Assembly: GCA_027083445.1 (NCBI GenBank)
Contig: JALWOP010000470.1
Span: 1-34,371, forward strand
Reading direction: 5' to 3'
Source of the DNA: Planctomycetota bacterium
Lineage (GTDB): Bacteria; Planctomycetota; UBA1135; GCA-002686595
Length of the DNA: 34,371 nt
Positions within the stretch are counted from its first letter, which is position 1; each line of letters begins with the position of its first letter. The notes beneath the pieces are model-generated. The model saw only the letters and a program-made list of their open reading frames with translations, searched no databases and was not told the DNA's origin. The translations under genes were made by a program, and so were the position numbers. Positions 32,612-34,371 of this stretch are shown here, in pieces.

Positions 32612-34371
32612 CTATTCCGCGGCGACGATCCAGAGGGTGTCGCGCCCCACGACCAGGATGCGGTCTCCGATGGCGTAGAGGCTGCCACCGCGACCCGCAT
32701 CGAGGTCCGGCAGGTCCAGGGAAGCGAGCAGCCGATCCTCGCGGGTGTGGTCCATGAGGTAGAGCGCGCGGTTGCTGGCGAACAGGATGCGCTCGGCAGA
32801 GGCCAGGGCCGTGCCGGCGAAGCGTTCGTCCTCGCCCAGGTAGAGGGAGCTGCGTGGGTCTCGATGGGGACGGATCGTACGCAGGGCGAAGTGGCGCCCG
32901 TCGCGACCGAGGAAGAGCAGCTCCTCGCCTGCGCCGCCGATCGGGTCGAGGCGACTTCCCCGGGGCAGGGGGGGAAGCAGGAAGAGTCCCCCGGGTGAGG
33001 CCGGGCCCCGGCGCAGGGCGTAGAGATAGCTCGAGTCGAAAGGCGCGACGAGGAAGCCTGCTCCAAGGCTCAGTTCGACGGGGAGCGCAGGTCTGGATCC
33101 GGGCCAGCCCTCCTCCAGGGGATCCCGGCGCTGATTGGCCAGGCCCCAAAGCCAGCGGCCCCCGGGGATCTCGAAGGCGCAGACCAGCCCGACGTTGGTG
33201 CCCACGATCAAGACCCCATCCAGCAGCGAGAGGGGCATCCCGGAGGTCGGCACGTCGCTCGTGACTCCATTGCGTCCCCCCAGGTCGCGGCGCAGGTCGG
33301 CGCTGCGCGTCAAGAGGCGTGACCAGAGCGCCCGGCCGGTCTCGAGGTCGAGGGCGAGCAGGTGCAGGGTTCCTCCGCGCGCCTCCCCCTGGGCCGTCGG
33401 GTCGACCAGGACCCGTGCTTGGACGTAGACCTTCCCGTCGGCGACGACGGGGCCTGGCTGGAACTCGATGTGGCCCGCGAGCCCCGTGGCCTCTGCGCAG
33501 GGGAGCTTGGGACGGCCCGGGGCGAGCAGTCCCTGGTCGGCGAGGTCCCAGGCGAGCTCGGCCTCTCCCGGCTTCCCCGGAAGCAGGCAGACCAGGTGGT
33601 TGCCCCGCGCCGGGAGCTGTGAGCTGCCCACCGTGCGTCCGGGGATTCCCCGGCCGACGACGAGCACGACGCGGCCGTTTTCCCCCGCCGGTCGCAGGGG
33701 CCAGCCCCCCGCCGAGGGGTAGACGTAGGGCACGACGCGGGGCAGGTCGAGGAACTCCGCCAGGTCGAGGCGGGCGATCGGGCCGCTGCGGCGTCCGGCG
33801 AGGACCTCCCCGTCGAACCAGATCAAGCCCCGGGGCGTCTGGATGGCGGCCCCTCCGAGGGGGAGGGCGAGGGCTCCGGGATCGACCGTGCGACCGAGGG
33901 GCAGGGGGCGTGGCGGGCGGCCGATGACCCTGTCGGTTTCGAGCCGCAGGGCCTGCACCAGGCGCAGGCTCACGGCCCGACGCCAAGGGGCGGGGGGGGG
34001 AGCGGGTCGCAGGAGGGTGATCGTCTCCCGCCGCAGCTTCAGCGCACGCTCGAAGGGGCCGTCGAAGATCTCCTCGCCGACCCGGAGATGTCTCTCGCAG
34101 CGCTCGAGCCAGGTCCGCGCGGCCGCCGTCTCCCCCCGTTCGAGGGCCCCGTCCGCCAGGCGCAGGGCTGCCAGGGCGGCGGCGCGCGTCCCCGGCCACT
34201 CCCATTCGACTCGCCGCGCGGTCTCTTCGCCGGAGGGGTCGGCAGCCAGCTCCGCCGCCGCGAGGCCGCCGAAGCGGTCGTTCCAAGCTCGGCGGCCTTC
34301 GGGCTCCAGCGCGAGCAGTCTCGCCAGAACGCTGACCGCCACCCCTTCGACGCGCCTCTTGCCGGTTGCAC
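32612..34371 (-). CDS. PQQ-type beta-propeller protein (5' end outside the window)
   Basis: The last 586 residues are visible. The frame stays open to the window edge with sensible residues (GKRRVEGVAVSVLARLLAL), so I treat the gene as partial; GTG 34342 is the only other candidate start. The first ~130 residues are helical and TPR-like (LRLADGALERGETAAARTWL). After that come propeller blades: IQTPRGLIWFDGEVLAGR, LHLLALDLETGRALWSRLL, LIVGTNVGLVCAFEIPGGRW (followed by LWG), FLVAPFDSSYLYALRRG and SLYAIGDRILVVGRDTLWIV. The 'LALEPEGRRAWNDRFGG' segment parallels LAALPPKARALYAQRHG in the giant PQQ protein of the operon, so the two are likely paralogues. It is on the same strand as the operon but 710 bases upstream of it. 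Confidence 0.85.
   Translation of the reverse strand, partial: ATGKRRVEGVAVSVLARLLALEPEGRRAWNDRFGGLAAAELAADPSGEETARRVEWEWPGTRAAALAALRLADGALERGETAAARTWLERCERHLRVGEEIFDGPFERALKLRRETITLLRPAPPPAPWRRAVSLRLVQALRLETDRVIGRPPRPLPLGRTVDPGALALPLGGAAIQTPRGLIWFDGEVLAGRRSGPIARLDLAEFLDLPRVVPYVYPSAGGWPLRPAGENGRVVLVVGRGIPGRTVGSSQLPARGNHLVCLLPGKPGEAELAWDLADQGLLAPGRPKLPCAEATGLAGHIEFQPGPVVADGKVYVQARVLVDPTAQGEARGGTLHLLALDLETGRALWSRLLTRSADLRRDLGGRNGVTSDVPTSGMPLSLLDGVLIVGTNVGLVCAFEIPGGRWLWGLANQRRDPLEEGWPGSRPALPVELSLGAGFLVAPFDSSYLYALRRGPASPGGLFLLPPLPRGSRLDPIGGAGEELLFLGRDGRHFALRTIRPHRDPRSSLYLGEDERFAGTALASAERILFASNRALYLMDHTREDRLLASLDLPDLDAGRGGSLYAIGDRILVVGRDTLWIVAAE

Overview
The window is GC-rich, tightly packed bacterial chromosome. 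Its gene content is typical of Planctomycetota: a MoxR / DUF58 / BatA-type cluster merged with PQQ-propeller proteins, secreted squalene-cyclase-fold repeat proteins ending in LPxxQR, a DUF4175-like membrane protein and giant coiled-coil proteins. That assignment is inference from gene content, with no marker gene or rRNA to confirm it. I see no tRNA, rRNA or CRISPR array.

Left part (1-3271): three rightward genes. They encode a large secreted protein of unknown function (weakly DUF3352-like) and two coiled-coil proteins. A long imperfect hairpin (1999-2048) lies between the first two. A divergent leftward gene may start at position 24 and run off the window.

Disturbed zone (3272-8721): two mobile-element scars flank one large leftward gene. 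On the left, a 3'-truncated Fic-family remnant (+) meets a frameshifted, truncated ISL3-type transposase remnant (-) tail to tail. On the right is a C-terminal fragment of an IS3-family transposase. Between them is a roughly 4.1 kb gene for an exported ankyrin-repeat / WG-like protein, visibly less GC-rich than its neighbours. This looks like a recombination hot spot carrying an acquired accessory gene.

Main operon (31901 down to 8722, all leftward, about 23 kb): moxR AAA+ ATPase, DUF58, BatA/VWA, VWA with a GATase-like fold, a 1562-aa TPR/PQQ propeller protein, a secreted squalene-cyclase-fold protein, a DUF4175-like membrane protein, a 956-aa secreted coiled coil, a small secreted protein interrupted by an in-frame TGA, a second squalene-cyclase-fold protein, and a VIT-VWA-DUF2135 protein. 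Many junctions overlap as ATGA, TGATG or TTGA, which argues for one translationally coupled unit. A working model is a MoxR-driven metal-dependent (MIDAS) assembly or quality-control machine at the cell envelope. MoxR and DUF58 would act in the cytoplasm, the two membrane VWA proteins and the DUF4175-like protein would span the membrane, and the other proteins would act outside it.

Right part (31902-34371): a roughly 710-base non-coding stretch rich in hairpins and palindromes, with a possible -10 element for the operon. It is followed by the 3' part of a second PQQ-propeller gene that continues beyond the window.
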